A stretch of DNA of 64,000 nt from Anabaena cylindrica PCC 7122. GTDB taxonomy: Bacteria; Cyanobacteriota; Cyanobacteriia; Cyanobacteriales; Nostocaceae. The position numbers and the translations under genes were made by a program. The DNA is taken from NCBI RefSeq assembly GCF_000317695.1, contig NC_019771.1, positions 806,001 to 870,000 on the forward strand. Reading direction: 5' to 3'. Shown here in pieces: positions 1 through 6,283 of this stretch. The notes below the pieces were generated by a model. That model had not been told where the DNA came from and searched no databases. It saw only the letters and a list, made by a program, of their open reading frames with translations. The first letter of the stretch is position 1. Each line of letters starts with the position of its first letter.

Positions 1-231
1 CAAACAGAGTTTTTGTCCCTAGTACAGTCCTTATCTGCGCCACTAATGGCTGTAATTGGCGAATCTAGCCCTCCCAAATCACGCCAAGAAATGGACGCAT
101 TAGCGGCTTTACCAGGAGTTAGCAGCATTGTTATTCCCGGTTCTTTGGGACTGCATGAAGAATACCCCGCAGCCGTTTTTGAAGCGATATTACCATTCCT
201 ACTTACAGGACTTCCAGGCGATTCTAAATAA
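1..231 (+). CDS. alpha/beta hydrolase, C-terminal fragment (cut by window edge)
   Basis: The reading frame is open from base 1 to a TAA at 229-231 and gives the last 76 residues of a protein whose start lies outside the window. The piece has the look of the end of an alpha/beta-hydrolase fold: a beta-strand 'LMAVIGE' followed by a 'SSPPKS' loop where the acidic residue sits, then 'PGSLGLHEEYP', with a His near the end that would be the catalytic His, and a last helix. Substrate cannot be told from this part. Family knowledge: cyanobacteria carry many such hydrolases of unknown substrate. No operon partner is visible downstream; the next 140 bases are non-coding. Confidence 0.65.
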   Translation, partial: QTEFLSLVQSLSAPLMAVIGESSPPKSRQEMDALAALPGVSSIVIPGSLGLHEEYPAAVFEAILPFLLTGLPGDSK

Positions 232-371
232 TGAAATAGCAAGGCTTTTAATGGTCATAATCACCATCAGCAAAAAATTTATGTCTCATTATCAAGATGT
301 ACTTGAGCAAGCTAAAAGCCTGACACAATTTGCCATTATTAAATAATCAGAAAAATCAATACTTATTAGCT

Positions 372-570
372 ATGACTACAGTAAATATTTCTCTTCCCAA
401 CTCTATGCGGGACTTTATCAATGAACAGGTTGAAAAAGGTGGTTACAGTACAATTAGCGAATACATTCGATACTTGTATTTTTTATTTGCAAAGGGATGA
501 GTCTATTGAAATTGTCCGGTTAATTCATTCTGCACAGGATATTTCACAGATATTAGCAGAAGAAGAATAG
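372..570 (+). pseudogene. ParDE toxin-antitoxin remnant with internal deletion
   Basis: An ATG at 372 opens a ParD-like frame that matches the intact copy at 2567 for 35 codons. The sequence then jumps, right after 'TTCGATACTTG', to what corresponds to about 3050-3140 of the second locus, the end of the ParE toxin. The hybrid frame reads 42 codons to a TGA at 498-500. The rest of the ParE tail runs to a TAG at 568-570 in another frame. About 370 bases are missing, covering the ParD C-terminus and most of ParE. Flanking bases (331-371 and 571-590) also match the second locus, so this is a decayed segmental copy, not an independent gene. Confidence 0.8.
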
Positions 571-615
571 TTATATTTATCCTCTACGCCATTGTACCCT
601 CCAAACCTCCAAAAA

Positions 616-641
616 GCGAACTGACAAGTCAGCGCTATCGC
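616..641. repeat. HIP1-splitting palindromic insert (ACTGACAAGTCAG type)
   Basis: The stretch begins GCGA, ends TATCGC and holds the palindromic core CTGACAAGTCAG. It is a short form of the element found in full at 1343, 4068 and 4176. It lies in the spacer ahead of the antitoxin gene at 706. Confidence 0.6.
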
Positions 642-705
642 TTCTCTATAATGTATAGTTAAGTTAAAGTAATAACATAAGCCAAATTTGCTCATAGTAA
701 AAAGT

Positions 706-927
706 ATGCTGCAAGCAATTGAAGGAATTTACAAAGATGGTAAGGTAAAACTTAAAGAATTACCATCTAATATTTCAGAAAGTCTTGTTATTGTCACTTT
801 TTTACAATCGCAAAAAAATCAAAAAAAAGATCAAATAATGCAGTTTGGTATGTTTGCTGGAAATCAGCAGTCAACAGAAGCAGATTTTGAAATTGCTGAA
901 TTTTATGGGGATAGTGAGGACATCTGA
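706..927 (+). CDS. antitoxin-like protein paired with PIN toxin, copy A (intact)
   Basis: This 73-residue protein starts 'MLQAIEGIYKDGKVKL', the beta-hairpin opening of small antitoxins of the DUF104/AF2212 or DUF2281 type, which sit directly ahead of PIN-domain toxins in cyanobacteria. I chose ATG 706; a TTG at 688 is in frame but unnecessary, and the second copy also starts at the equivalent ATG (4327). The PIN toxin begins 18 bases downstream, so the two are almost certainly one transcript. The antitoxin would bind and block the nuclease. Copy A keeps an intact antitoxin while its toxin has lost its end; copy B at 4327 shows the reverse. Exact family is inferred from pattern only. Confidence 0.65.
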   Translation: MLQAIEGIYKDGKVKLKELPSNISESLVIVTFLQSQKNQKKDQIMQFGMFAGNQQSTEADFEIAEFYGDSEDI

Positions 928-945
928 GATTTGTCGTCATAAATT

Positions 946-1506
946 ATGAAATATGTCCTAGATACTCATGCTTTAATTTGGTTTCTGGAAGGTAATTTAA
1001 AGTTAGGTGCAAATGCTAAAGCTATCCTTTGTGATCCTGATTCAGAGTTAGTTATTCCTGCAACTACTTTAGCTGAGGCAGTTTGGATTGTAGAAAGAGG
1101 TAGAACATCTATTCCTGCTCCTAAAGATGTAATTTTAGCAGTAGAAGCTGATCCTCGTGTGGTCATTTATCCTCTTGATCAAGATGTTATTGAAATGACT
1201 ATGAGTTTATCTACTATTAATGAGATGCACGATAGACAAATTGCGGCAACTGCGTTAGTTTTAGCAAGTAAAGCACCTCCACACCCTCAAACGCGATTCC
1301 TACGGAGCGCTTGCGCTATCGCATTCCCCACACTCCCAAACAGCGAACTGACAAGTCAGCGCTTACGCTATCGCACCCTCCACATCCCCAAAAGCGATTC
1401 CTACGGAGCGCTTGCGCTATCGTACATCACCAAACTCCAAACAGCGATATCTCAAGTAATTATACAGTCACTCTTTCTTGTGTTAGTGAAAGATTTGATT
1501 CAGTAA
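946..1506 (+). pseudogene. VapC-like PIN toxin, copy A, C-terminus replaced by repeat DNA
   Basis: The first 109 codons are nearly identical to the intact toxin at 4566 and keep three acidic PIN residues, Asp6 in 'LDTHALIW', Glu44 in 'LAEAVW' and Asp96 in 'HDRQIAATAL'. After 'VLASK' (about base 1272) homology stops and the frame runs through HIP1-type repeats at 1293, 1343 and 1394, giving a meaningless tail of about 77 residues. The last 23 residues of the family, including the fourth acid (Asp119 in 'LLTCDQ'), are gone. Loss of that part of the metal site should make it inactive. The tail also overlaps the end of the opposite-strand gene at 1460. Upstream partner: the antitoxin at 706. Confidence 0.8.
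1293..1423. repeat. three HIP1-splitting palindromic inserts in a row
   Basis: Three elements occur at 1293-1322 (TTCCTACGGAGCGC type), 1343-1374 (ACTGACAAGTCAG type) and 1394-1423 (first type, last C of TATCGC changed to T). Each has GCGA on the left and TATCGC on the right, as if an insert of about 22-24 bases had been placed in a HIP1 octamer. They are separated by C/A-rich spacers of about 20 bases. They provide the junk tail of the toxin at 946. Confidence 0.75.
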
Positions 1507-1876
1507 GTTTTTCTTGGCTCATCTCCTCTCTTGTAGCACTTTCACTATTACAAAATTGATCAAATAATTCAAAAAAGTTATTTAGTGCATCTCTTTCATC
1601 CGCAGAATAAAAAAGAATAATACTATCCCATCCATGCGAAGAACTAATTTTAAATCTTGTCTGTACCCATTCTTGAAATTGATTAAATTCTAGCTCTTGT
1701 TGAGTTGGTGGTAAACCTAAATCTGACCTACATCCCATATATCCATCTAAAAAAGCTCTTAGTCGAGTAATTGAACATTGACCTAAAAACATTCCTGGTC
1801 TTTGTTTAATTCTTTGGAGCATTTCATAGAAATATTCATCGGGAATTATAGTAATACTATGATGATTGTTTTCCAT
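1460..1876 (-). CDS. putative immunity protein beside papain-fold toxin
   Basis: This 138-residue acidic, soluble protein has no signal peptide or membrane segment. Around residues 24-46 it carries 'RIKQRPGMFLGQCSITRLRAFLDGY', shown here only as its key parts RPGM, LG, S-x-T-x-L and FL-x-GY, a pattern I associate with small immunity or contact-system proteins but cannot assign to a named family. It starts 12 bases after the stop of the toxin-like gene at 1889-2266 and runs the same way, the usual toxin-then-immunity order of polymorphic toxin cassettes. The inference is that it neutralises that toxin. Its 3' end overlaps, on the other strand, the junk tail of the broken PIN gene, so the last residues may be recent. 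Confidence 0.5.
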   Translation of the reverse strand: MENNHHSITIIPDEYFYEMLQRIKQRPGMFLGQCSITRLRAFLDGYMGCRSDLGLPPTQQELEFNQFQEWVQTRFKISSSHGWDSIILFYSADERDALNNFFELFDQFCNSESATREEMSQEKLTESNLSLTQERVTV

Positions 1877-1888
1877 AATCTTTAACTC

Positions 1889-2266
1889 CTAAAAAGCTTC
1901 TTCTGTGATTTGGAATTGCTGACCGTTATACAGTTTATTATAAAACAGTAAATTGGCTAACCATTGATTTCTAGTGACTCCATCAGGATGATGATTATCA
2001 AATATCATTTCTACTCCATCTATTATAATCATAATCCCTTGATGACGACCATTAATAGAGATTGCATCCCCAGAAACACTTTCATCATAGATATAACTAT
2101 CGCGTCCTATTCCTGAACCTGTATAAAGTTTTAGCCGCTTTCCCGAAATTCTCTGTGATACCAAGTAATCTTGGATAGCTTGAGCGCATTCAACACATTC
2201 CAAATTCTTATATTTGGCAATAATTTCTTTAAGTTTGTAGATTTGCTCAATACTAATTGGAATCAA
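1889..2266 (-). CDS. papain-fold toxin-like protein, free-standing
   Basis: This 125-residue protein has the layout of a Tox-PL/papain-fold cysteine protease or deamidase toxin domain. An N-terminal helix carries Cys24 and Cys27 ('CVECAQAIQDYL'), a central strand has His75 in 'GRHQGIMI', and the next strand has Asp90-Asn91 in 'IFDNHHPDG'. Cys27, His75 and Asp90 or Asn91 would form the triad. Such domains normally sit at the C-terminus of large secreted polymorphic toxins; here the domain stands alone with no delivery module or signal peptide. The likely immunity gene follows after 12 bases. It could be an intracellular toxin-antitoxin pair or the orphan tip of a lost toxin gene. The assignment rests on motif order alone. 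Confidence 0.5.
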   Translation of the reverse strand: MIPISIEQIYKLKEIIAKYKNLECVECAQAIQDYLVSQRISGKRLKLYTGSGIGRDSYIYDESVSGDAISINGRHQGIMIIIDGVEMIFDNHHPDGVTRNQWLANLLFYNKLYNGQQFQITEEAF

Positions 2267-2318
2267 GTTTTCTCCTAAAGAGTCAAAGATAAATCGTTAT
2301 TTTATCACTAAAGCGATT

Positions 2319-2480
2319 CATAAGGAGCGTTTCGCTACACCCACAAAAAGCGAACTGACAAGTCAGCGCTTTCCTGCGGAACACTACGTGAACGCTATCG
2401 CACTTCCCACACCTCCAAACAGCGATATCTTTCCTGCGGAACGCTACGCGAACGGTCAGCTATCTCTATTCCTTATTCCT
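2319..2480. repeat. cluster of mosaic short repeats
   Basis: This spacer between the toxin gene at 1889 and parD at 2567 is mostly repeat. It holds a degenerate TTCCTACGGAGCGC-type element at about 2331, a composite element at 2350-2401 in which an ACTGACAAGTCAG unit is followed by a TTTCCTGCGGAACGCTACG-type unit before the closing TATCGC, and another unit of the latter type at about 2430-2455. It shows that the insert types can be combined. Confidence 0.65.
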
Positions 2481-2566
2481 TCGGAACACTATCACATTAA
2501 ATATTTGACAAAAATTGACAATATTTGCCATAATTAAATAATCAGAAAAATCAATACTTGTTAGCT

Positions 2567-2818
2567 ATGACTACAGTAAATATTTCTCTTCCCGATTCTA
2601 TGCGGGACTTTATCAATGAACAGGTTGAAAAAGGTGGTTACAGTACAACCAGCGAATACATTCGATACTTGATTCGTCAAGACTTAGAAAAAGCACGACA
2701 ATCACAAATAGAAAAATTACTATTAGAAGGATTAGATAGCGGTGAATCAATTGAGATTACGGATGAATGGTGGGAACAAAAACGTACCCAACTTCTTGAA
2801 AGAATTCGCAAATCATAG
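2567..2818 (+). CDS. parD: ParD-type ribbon-helix-helix antitoxin, copy B
   Basis: An 83-residue antitoxin of the CopG/ParD ribbon-helix-helix family. The N-terminal strand 'TTVNISLPDSM' would insert in the DNA major groove as a dimer, followed by two helices containing the ParD signature 'YSTTSEYIRYLIRQD'; the acidic C-terminal half binds the toxin. I preferred ATG 2567 over the TTG at 2558 because the copy at 372 begins at the equivalent ATG and the strand starts directly there. The ParE toxin frame follows after 2 bases, so they are translationally linked. The toxin is frameshifted, so this antitoxin may now be an orphan repressor. Confidence 0.85.
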   Translation: MTTVNISLPDSMRDFINEQVEKGGYSTTSEYIRYLIRQDLEKARQSQIEKLLLEGLDSGESIEITDEWWEQKRTQLLERIRKS

Positions 2819-2820
2819 CA

Positions 2821-3140
2821 ATGACTAGACGAATTGTAATTAGACCAAAGGCTAGTGCTGATCTTGATAAACAGTTTGCTTATATCGCAGAGAGTAATTT
2901 TGATGCAGCATTAAGTTTTTTGATGCTACTAGGCAGACTTTTTCACAAATAGCACAACTACCGGGCATTGGTGCAGTTTATGATATTGGGAATCCGCGTC
3001 TAATGGGTTTGCGAAAGTGGGCAGTTAAGGGATTTGAAAAGCATCTAATTTTTTATTTGCAAAGGGATGAGTATATTGAAATTGTCCGGTTAATTCATTC
3101 TGCACGGGATATTTCACAGATATTAGCAGAAGAAGAATAG
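2821..3140 (+). pseudogene. parE: ParE/RelE-superfamily toxin, frameshifted
   Basis: The ATG at 2821 opens 'MTRRIVIRPKASADL', the usual start of a ParE toxin, but the frame hits TAG at 2950-2952. Adding one T to the T-run at about 2912-2917 restores 'FFDATRQTFSQIAQLPGIG', 'LRKWAVKGFEKHLIFY' and the end 'IVRLIHSARDISQILAEEE', reaching TAG at 3138-3140 for roughly 106 residues. ParE toxins inhibit DNA gyrase. The slip in a homopolymer could be a real null mutation, phase variation or a sequencing error. The tail is identical in kind to the remnant at 477-570. Confidence 0.8.
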
Positions 3141-3211
3141 TTATATTTATCCACTACGCGATCGCACTCCCACATCACAAAACAGCGATCGCACTTTCAC
3201 ACCTTCAAAAA

Positions 3212-3241
3212 GCGATTCCTACGGAGCGCTTGCGCTATCGC
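3212..3241. repeat. HIP1-splitting palindromic insert (TTCCTACGGAGCGC type)
   Basis: A full copy with GCGA at the left and TATCGC at the right, in the spacer between the ParE pseudogene and the BrnT-like gene. A plain HIP1 GCGATCGC with the same C-rich flank lies at 3186-3193. Confidence 0.65.
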
Positions 3242-3341
3242 ACTCCCAACATCTTCAAAAGCGATACCTTCGTTAAACTAACGCTAACACTGTAGAAATA
3301 TAAAATTATGGTATAATTATGATGTCAACTTCTTTAATCTC

Positions 3342-3656
3342 TTGTATTTTATAAATTTGCGTTATAATTTTGATTGGAATCCAGCAAAAGAAAAACAGAA
3401 TATTCGTAAACATCAAATCAATTTTCGTTTAGCATCAACTGTTTTTCGTGATCAATATCAATTAAGTTTATATGATGAAGAACATAGTGATTATGAAGAC
3501 AGATGGATTACTATAGGTTTAGATGAAACGGGTATTTTAAGGGTTGTTATTCATACTTTTGAACAAACAGATGAAGATTCATGTTTGATTCGTATTATTT
3601 CAGCACGAAAAGCAACTTTTAATGAACAACAGTATTATCAAGGAAGAAAGCTATGA
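3342..3656 (+). CDS. brnT: BrnT-family ribonuclease toxin
   Basis: A 104-residue protein with the BrnT layout: 'FDWNPAKEKQNIRKHQINF' at residues 10-28, the acidic middle ending 'YEDRWITIG', the strand 'LRVVIHT' and the terminal 'RIISARKAT'. BrnT is a RelE-like ribonuclease toxin whose partner BrnA is a ribbon-helix-helix repressor. The start is uncertain: only TTG codons (3342, 3357) precede the domain, and TTG 3357 would give a protein opening 'MRYNFDW', closer to the family norm. The antitoxin gene overlaps the end by 4 bases (ATGA), typical coupling. Confidence 0.85.
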   Translation: MYFINLRYNFDWNPAKEKQNIRKHQINFRLASTVFRDQYQLSLYDEEHSDYEDRWITIGLDETGILRVVIHTFEQTDEDSCLIRIISARKATFNEQQYYQGRKL

Positions 3657-3853
3657 AAGTAGAATATGATTTTTCACAAGCTGAACAAGGTAAATTTTAT
3701 CATTCTGATGCAACTTTTCATTATCCGATTTACCTTGAACCAGATGTTGATAATTTTTTCAAAAAAATTGCTCATGAAAAAAACATTGATGTGCAAATTT
3801 TAGTCAATGAATGGTTGAGAAATAATATTAAATTAATTGAAAGCATTCAGTAA
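3653..3853 (+). CDS. BrnA-like antitoxin
   Basis: A 66-residue acidic protein whose start overlaps the BrnT stop (ATGA). The C-terminal half, 'PIYLEPDVDNFFKKIAHEK' then 'VQILVNEWLRNNI', has the strand-helix-helix pattern of BrnA/CopG antitoxins. It would bind BrnT and repress the operon. Position, size and pattern agree; no catalytic feature is expected. This is the only toxin-antitoxin pair in the first 5 kb where both genes look intact. Confidence 0.75.
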   Translation: MKVEYDFSQAEQGKFYHSDATFHYPIYLEPDVDNFFKKIAHEKNIDVQILVNEWLRNNIKLIESIQ

Positions 3854-4275
3854 AAGCGATCGCACTCCCAACACCCCAACAAGCGATTCCTACGGAGCGC
3901 TTCGCTATCGCACTCCCAACATCCCCAAAAGAGCGATCGCATCCCCACATCCCTAAAACAGCGATCGCACTCCCCCAAATCCACAAACAGCGATCGCACC
4001 TCCAAACTTCCAAACAGCGATTCCTACGGAGCGCTTACGCTATCACACTCCCAACATCTCCACAACAGCGAACTGACAAGTCAGCGCTTGCGCTATCGCA
4101 CTCCCACATCCCCAAAACAGCGATCGCATTCCCCACATCTCCCAAAAAGCGATCGCATCCCCACATCCCCAAAAAGCGAACTGACAAGTCAGCGCTTGCG
4201 CTATCGCACCATTCCACATACCTCAAAGCGATCTCACTCCCCACATCCTCAAACAGCGATCGCTTCTCTATGGTC
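3854..4275. repeat. HIP1 array with palindromic inserts
   Basis: About 420 bases without a gene, made of some thirteen HIP1 sites or split HIP1 sites spaced about every 28-50 bases by C/A-rich text of the form 'CACTCCCAACATCCCCAAA'. Plain GCGATCGC alternates with elements at 3883-3911 and 4017-4045 (TTCCTACGGAGCGC type) and 4068-4099 and 4176-4207 (ACTGACAAGTCAG type). The short frames on both strands through this region are repeat translations and are not genes. It is not a CRISPR: the spacers are themselves similar and the repeated unit is HIP1. Confidence 0.75.
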
Positions 4276-4326
4276 TATAATTAAATTAAAGTAACAACAT
4301 AAGCAAAATTTGATAATGGTAAAACT

Positions 4327-4559
4327 ATGTTGCAAGCAATTAAAGGTTTTTACAAACAAGGTAAAGTAGAACTTAGAGAATTACCGATAGACATTGCAGA
4401 AAGTCTAGTTATTGTTACCTTTTTAGAGTCAAAAAAAATCACAAAAAAGATCAAATAATGCAGTTTGGTATGTTTTCTGGAAATCAGCAGTCAACAGAAG
4501 CGGATTTTGAAATTGCTGAATTTCATGGGGATAGTGAAGACAGCTTAGACTGGTCATAA
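4327..4559 (+). pseudogene. antitoxin-like gene, copy B, frameshifted
   Basis: The second copy of the gene at 706 starts at ATG 4327 ('MLQAIKGFYKQGKVELREL') and stays in frame for 43 codons. Then an A-run at about 4430-4437 is out of phase and the frame ends at TAA 4456-4458. In the other phase the sequence continues with 'MQFGMFSGNQQSTEADFEIAEF', matching copy A, to a TAA at 4557-4559. Its PIN partner at 4566 is intact. So here the antitoxin is broken and the toxin is whole, opposite to copy A. Confidence 0.8.
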
Positions 4560-4565
4560 GTAATT

Positions 4566-4964
4566 ATGAAATATGTCTTAGATACTCATGCTTTAATCTG
4601 GTTTCTTGAAGGTAATTTAAAGTTAAGTGCAAATGCTAAAATTATCCTTTCTGATCCTGATTCACAGTTAGTTATTCCTGCGACTACTTTAGCAGAAGCT
4701 GTTTGGATTGTAGAAAGAGGTAGAACATCTATTCCTGCTCCTAAAGATGTAATTTTAGCAGTAGAAGCTGATCCTCGTGTGGTAATTTATCCCCTTGATC
4801 AAGATGTTATTGAAATGACTATGAGCTTATCTGCTATTAATGAAATGCACGATAGACAAATTGCAGCAACTGCGTTAGTTTTAGCAAGTAAAGGTGAAAT
4901 TGTACGGTTATTGACGTGCGATCAAAATATAACTGCTTCGGCTTTGGTTGCTATTGTTTGGTAG
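4566..4964 (+). CDS. vapC: VapC-like PIN-domain toxin, copy B (intact)
   Basis: A 132-residue PIN nuclease with the four conserved acids in place: Asp6 ('LDTHALIW'), Glu44 ('LAEAVW'), Asp96 ('HDRQIAATAL') and Asp119 ('LLTCDQNI'). The length is normal. PIN toxins cleave RNA in a Mg2+-dependent way and are held inactive by the cognate antitoxin. Its adjacent antitoxin (4327) is frameshifted, so control may depend on the intact copy A antitoxin at 706 acting in trans. The 'LDTHALIW' subfamily is widespread in cyanobacteria. Confidence 0.9.
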   Translation: MKYVLDTHALIWFLEGNLKLSANAKIILSDPDSQLVIPATTLAEAVWIVERGRTSIPAPKDVILAVEADPRVVIYPLDQDVIEMTMSLSAINEMHDRQIAATALVLASKGEIVRLLTCDQNITASALVAIVW

Positions 4965-4989
4965 TTTGTAAATGAAGTCTATTTTAGCA

Positions 4990-5160
4990 ATCGCACTACC
5001 TCCACATCTCTAAAACAGCGATCGCACTCCCAACATCCCCAAACAGCGATTCCTACGGAGCGCTTCGCTATCGCACTCCCACATCCCCCAAAAGCGATCG
5101 CACCCTTCAAACCTCAAAACAGCGATTCCTACGGAGCGCTTCGCTATCGCACTACTTCAC
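4990..5160. repeat. HIP1 sites and two palindromic inserts
   Basis: This spacer contains plain HIP1 sites and two split HIP1 elements of the TTCCTACGGAGCGC type at 5046-5074 and 5122-5150, both with the shorter CTTCGCTATCGC right end. The C/A-rich linkers are the same as in the array at 3854. Confidence 0.7.
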
Positions 5161-5212
5161 CAAACCACCTAATCTATGCAGCTTAAATGTCGATTAGCTT
5201 ACTAGTCTGGAA

Positions 5213-5473
5213 TCACTTATCACTGACTTTGAATGTCGTGTGATCGCCGATGAAAACGAATTCGTCATCGTCCAGAAAGAAACAACAATTCGCCTTAATC
5301 GGTGACTCAAACCAAAAGCACTGCCGCTCGTCTTGTTGCGTCTTCGGCTTCGGTGTAATAGAACCGTGCGCGGAAAGCCATTCAATCTTCTCTTCGGTTG
5401 ACTTGTCACGAAGCAACGACTGAACAGCCTCAGCTTGGGAAATGAGATCAATCAGATGAAATTTACCTTTCAT
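5213..5473 (-). CDS. hypothetical protein, 86 residues
   Basis: I do not recognise this protein. It is soluble and acidic at its C-terminus ('FFLDDDEFVFIGDH'), without signal peptide. Among the overlapping minus-strand frames this one has a natural amino-acid distribution, whereas the 5194-5451 frame is rich in Arg and Ser as shadows often are. Local base composition is richer in G and C than the flanks, hinting at a different origin. Its ATG overlaps the stop of a 31-codon frame upstream (5463-5558), and that frame begins one base after the Uma2 stop, so the three could be one operon. Confidence 0.45.
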   Translation of the reverse strand: MKGKFHLIDLISQAEAVQSLLRDKSTEEKIEWLSAHGSITPKPKTQQDERQCFWFESPIKANCCFFLDDDEFVFIGDHTTFKVSDK

Positions 5474-5558
5474 AGTCGTGAAATTCGTGAAAATGGCATT
5501 CAGAATCTTCTAAATTAGTGTTAATAAGTTTGATGGGAGTATATTGTTCTTTTTCCAT
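5463..5558 (-). CDS. possible 31-residue ORF coupled to the downstream gene
   Basis: On the minus strand an ATG at 5558 opens a frame starting 'MEKEQYTPIKLINTN' and ending 'HEFHDYER' at TAA 5465-5463. The next gene's ATG (5473-5471) lies inside its last codons in another frame. It is strongly acidic with three His residues. It may be a true small gene or the front part of the downstream protein separated by a frameshift; joining the two frames would give a protein of about 117 residues. Confidence 0.3.
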   Translation of the reverse strand: MEKEQYTPIKLINTNLEDSECHFHEFHDYER

Positions 5559-5559
5559 A

Positions 5560-6135
5560 TTACCAAATCATCCCCAAATTCAAAACAAAACCCTTTAAAA
5601 CATCTTCCCCCGAAACCGTAGCAGGAGAATCCAAAACCTCAACCTCTTTTCCCGGGCTATAAATTTCCACTTGACGAGATTTGCGATTAATTAATAAACC
5701 TAAACGCACACCATTATCTATATATTCCTTCATCTTTTCCTGTGTAGTCTTCAAACTATCACTAGGAGAAAGTAACTCAATTACAAAATCAGGACAAATG
5801 GGAGGAAACTTGGTTTGTTGTTCATGATTTAGTGAATTCCAACGTTCTAATGTTACCCAAGAAGCATCAGGAGAACGATCTGCACCATTTGGTAATTTAA
5901 AACCAGTAGAAGAATCAAAAGCTATCCCAGTACCATCAGCATCAGTCCAATTAAATAACTGCTGATTTACCCTACCATTACGATTTCCCGTTTCTCCCCC
6001 CGCAGGTGACATAATTATTAATTCCCCATTTGCATTTCTTTCAAATCTCAATTCGCGGTTATTTTGACATAGCTGAAAAAACTGATCATCAGTCATATCT
6101 ATCACTGATTTTAAACTCACAGTTAAAGCATTCAT
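5560..6135 (-). CDS. Uma2-family (DUF820) PD-(D/E)XK protein
   Basis: This 191-residue protein belongs to the Uma2 family, a restriction-endonuclease-like fold greatly expanded in cyanobacteria and of unknown substrate. Hallmarks are 'GELIIMSPAGGETGNRN' near residues 38-54, 'SPDASWV' with the first acid, 'PPICPDFVIELLSPSD' with the D and E of the nuclease core, and 'MKEYIDNGVRLGLLIN' where the Lys/Arg side sits. I chose the internal ATG at 6135 ('MNALTV') because the paralog at 11067 begins there in effect. The two genes are close paralogs and lie in opposite orientation on either side of chlH. Confidence 0.85.
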   Translation of the reverse strand: MNALTVSLKSVIDMTDDQFFQLCQNNRELRFERNANGELIIMSPAGGETGNRNGRVNQQLFNWTDADGTGIAFDSSTGFKLPNGADRSPDASWVTLERWNSLNHEQQTKFPPICPDFVIELLSPSDSLKTTQEKMKEYIDNGVRLGLLINRKSRQVEIYSPGKEVEVLDSPATVSGEDVLKGFVLNLGMIW

Positions 6136-6245
6136 AACCACATCCCACAATTACAAAAATTATCACATTCACATTACTCAAATCATAAACCAATCTCTCT
6201 CTTTCTCCGCGCCTCTGCGCCTCTGCGTGCAAAAAAAATCAAAAT

Positions 6246-6274
6246 ATCAAAAATAGGCAGGTATAAAACCTGCC
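6246..6274 (-). terminator. intrinsic terminator of chlH
   Basis: Just after the chlH stop, on the minus strand, is a 7-bp stem GGCAGGT/ACCTGCC with a 5-base loop, followed by TATTTTTGAT. This is a good Rho-independent terminator shape. Confidence 0.7.
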
Positions 6275-6283
6275 CATCTAAAC

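Noticed and set aside
3854..4275. Regularly spaced repeats that look like a CRISPR array
   Set aside because: The repeated unit is the 8-base HIP1 or a split HIP1, spacing is uneven, the spacers resemble one another, and no cas gene is in the window.
3828..4294. Short frames on both strands (rich in Trp/Cys/Gly or Pro/Ser/His)
   Set aside because: They are translations of the HIP1 array, with identical words repeated several times.
5194..5451. 85-codon minus-strand frame
   Set aside because: Rich in Arg and Ser and overlapping the more natural 5213-5473 frame; probably a shadow.
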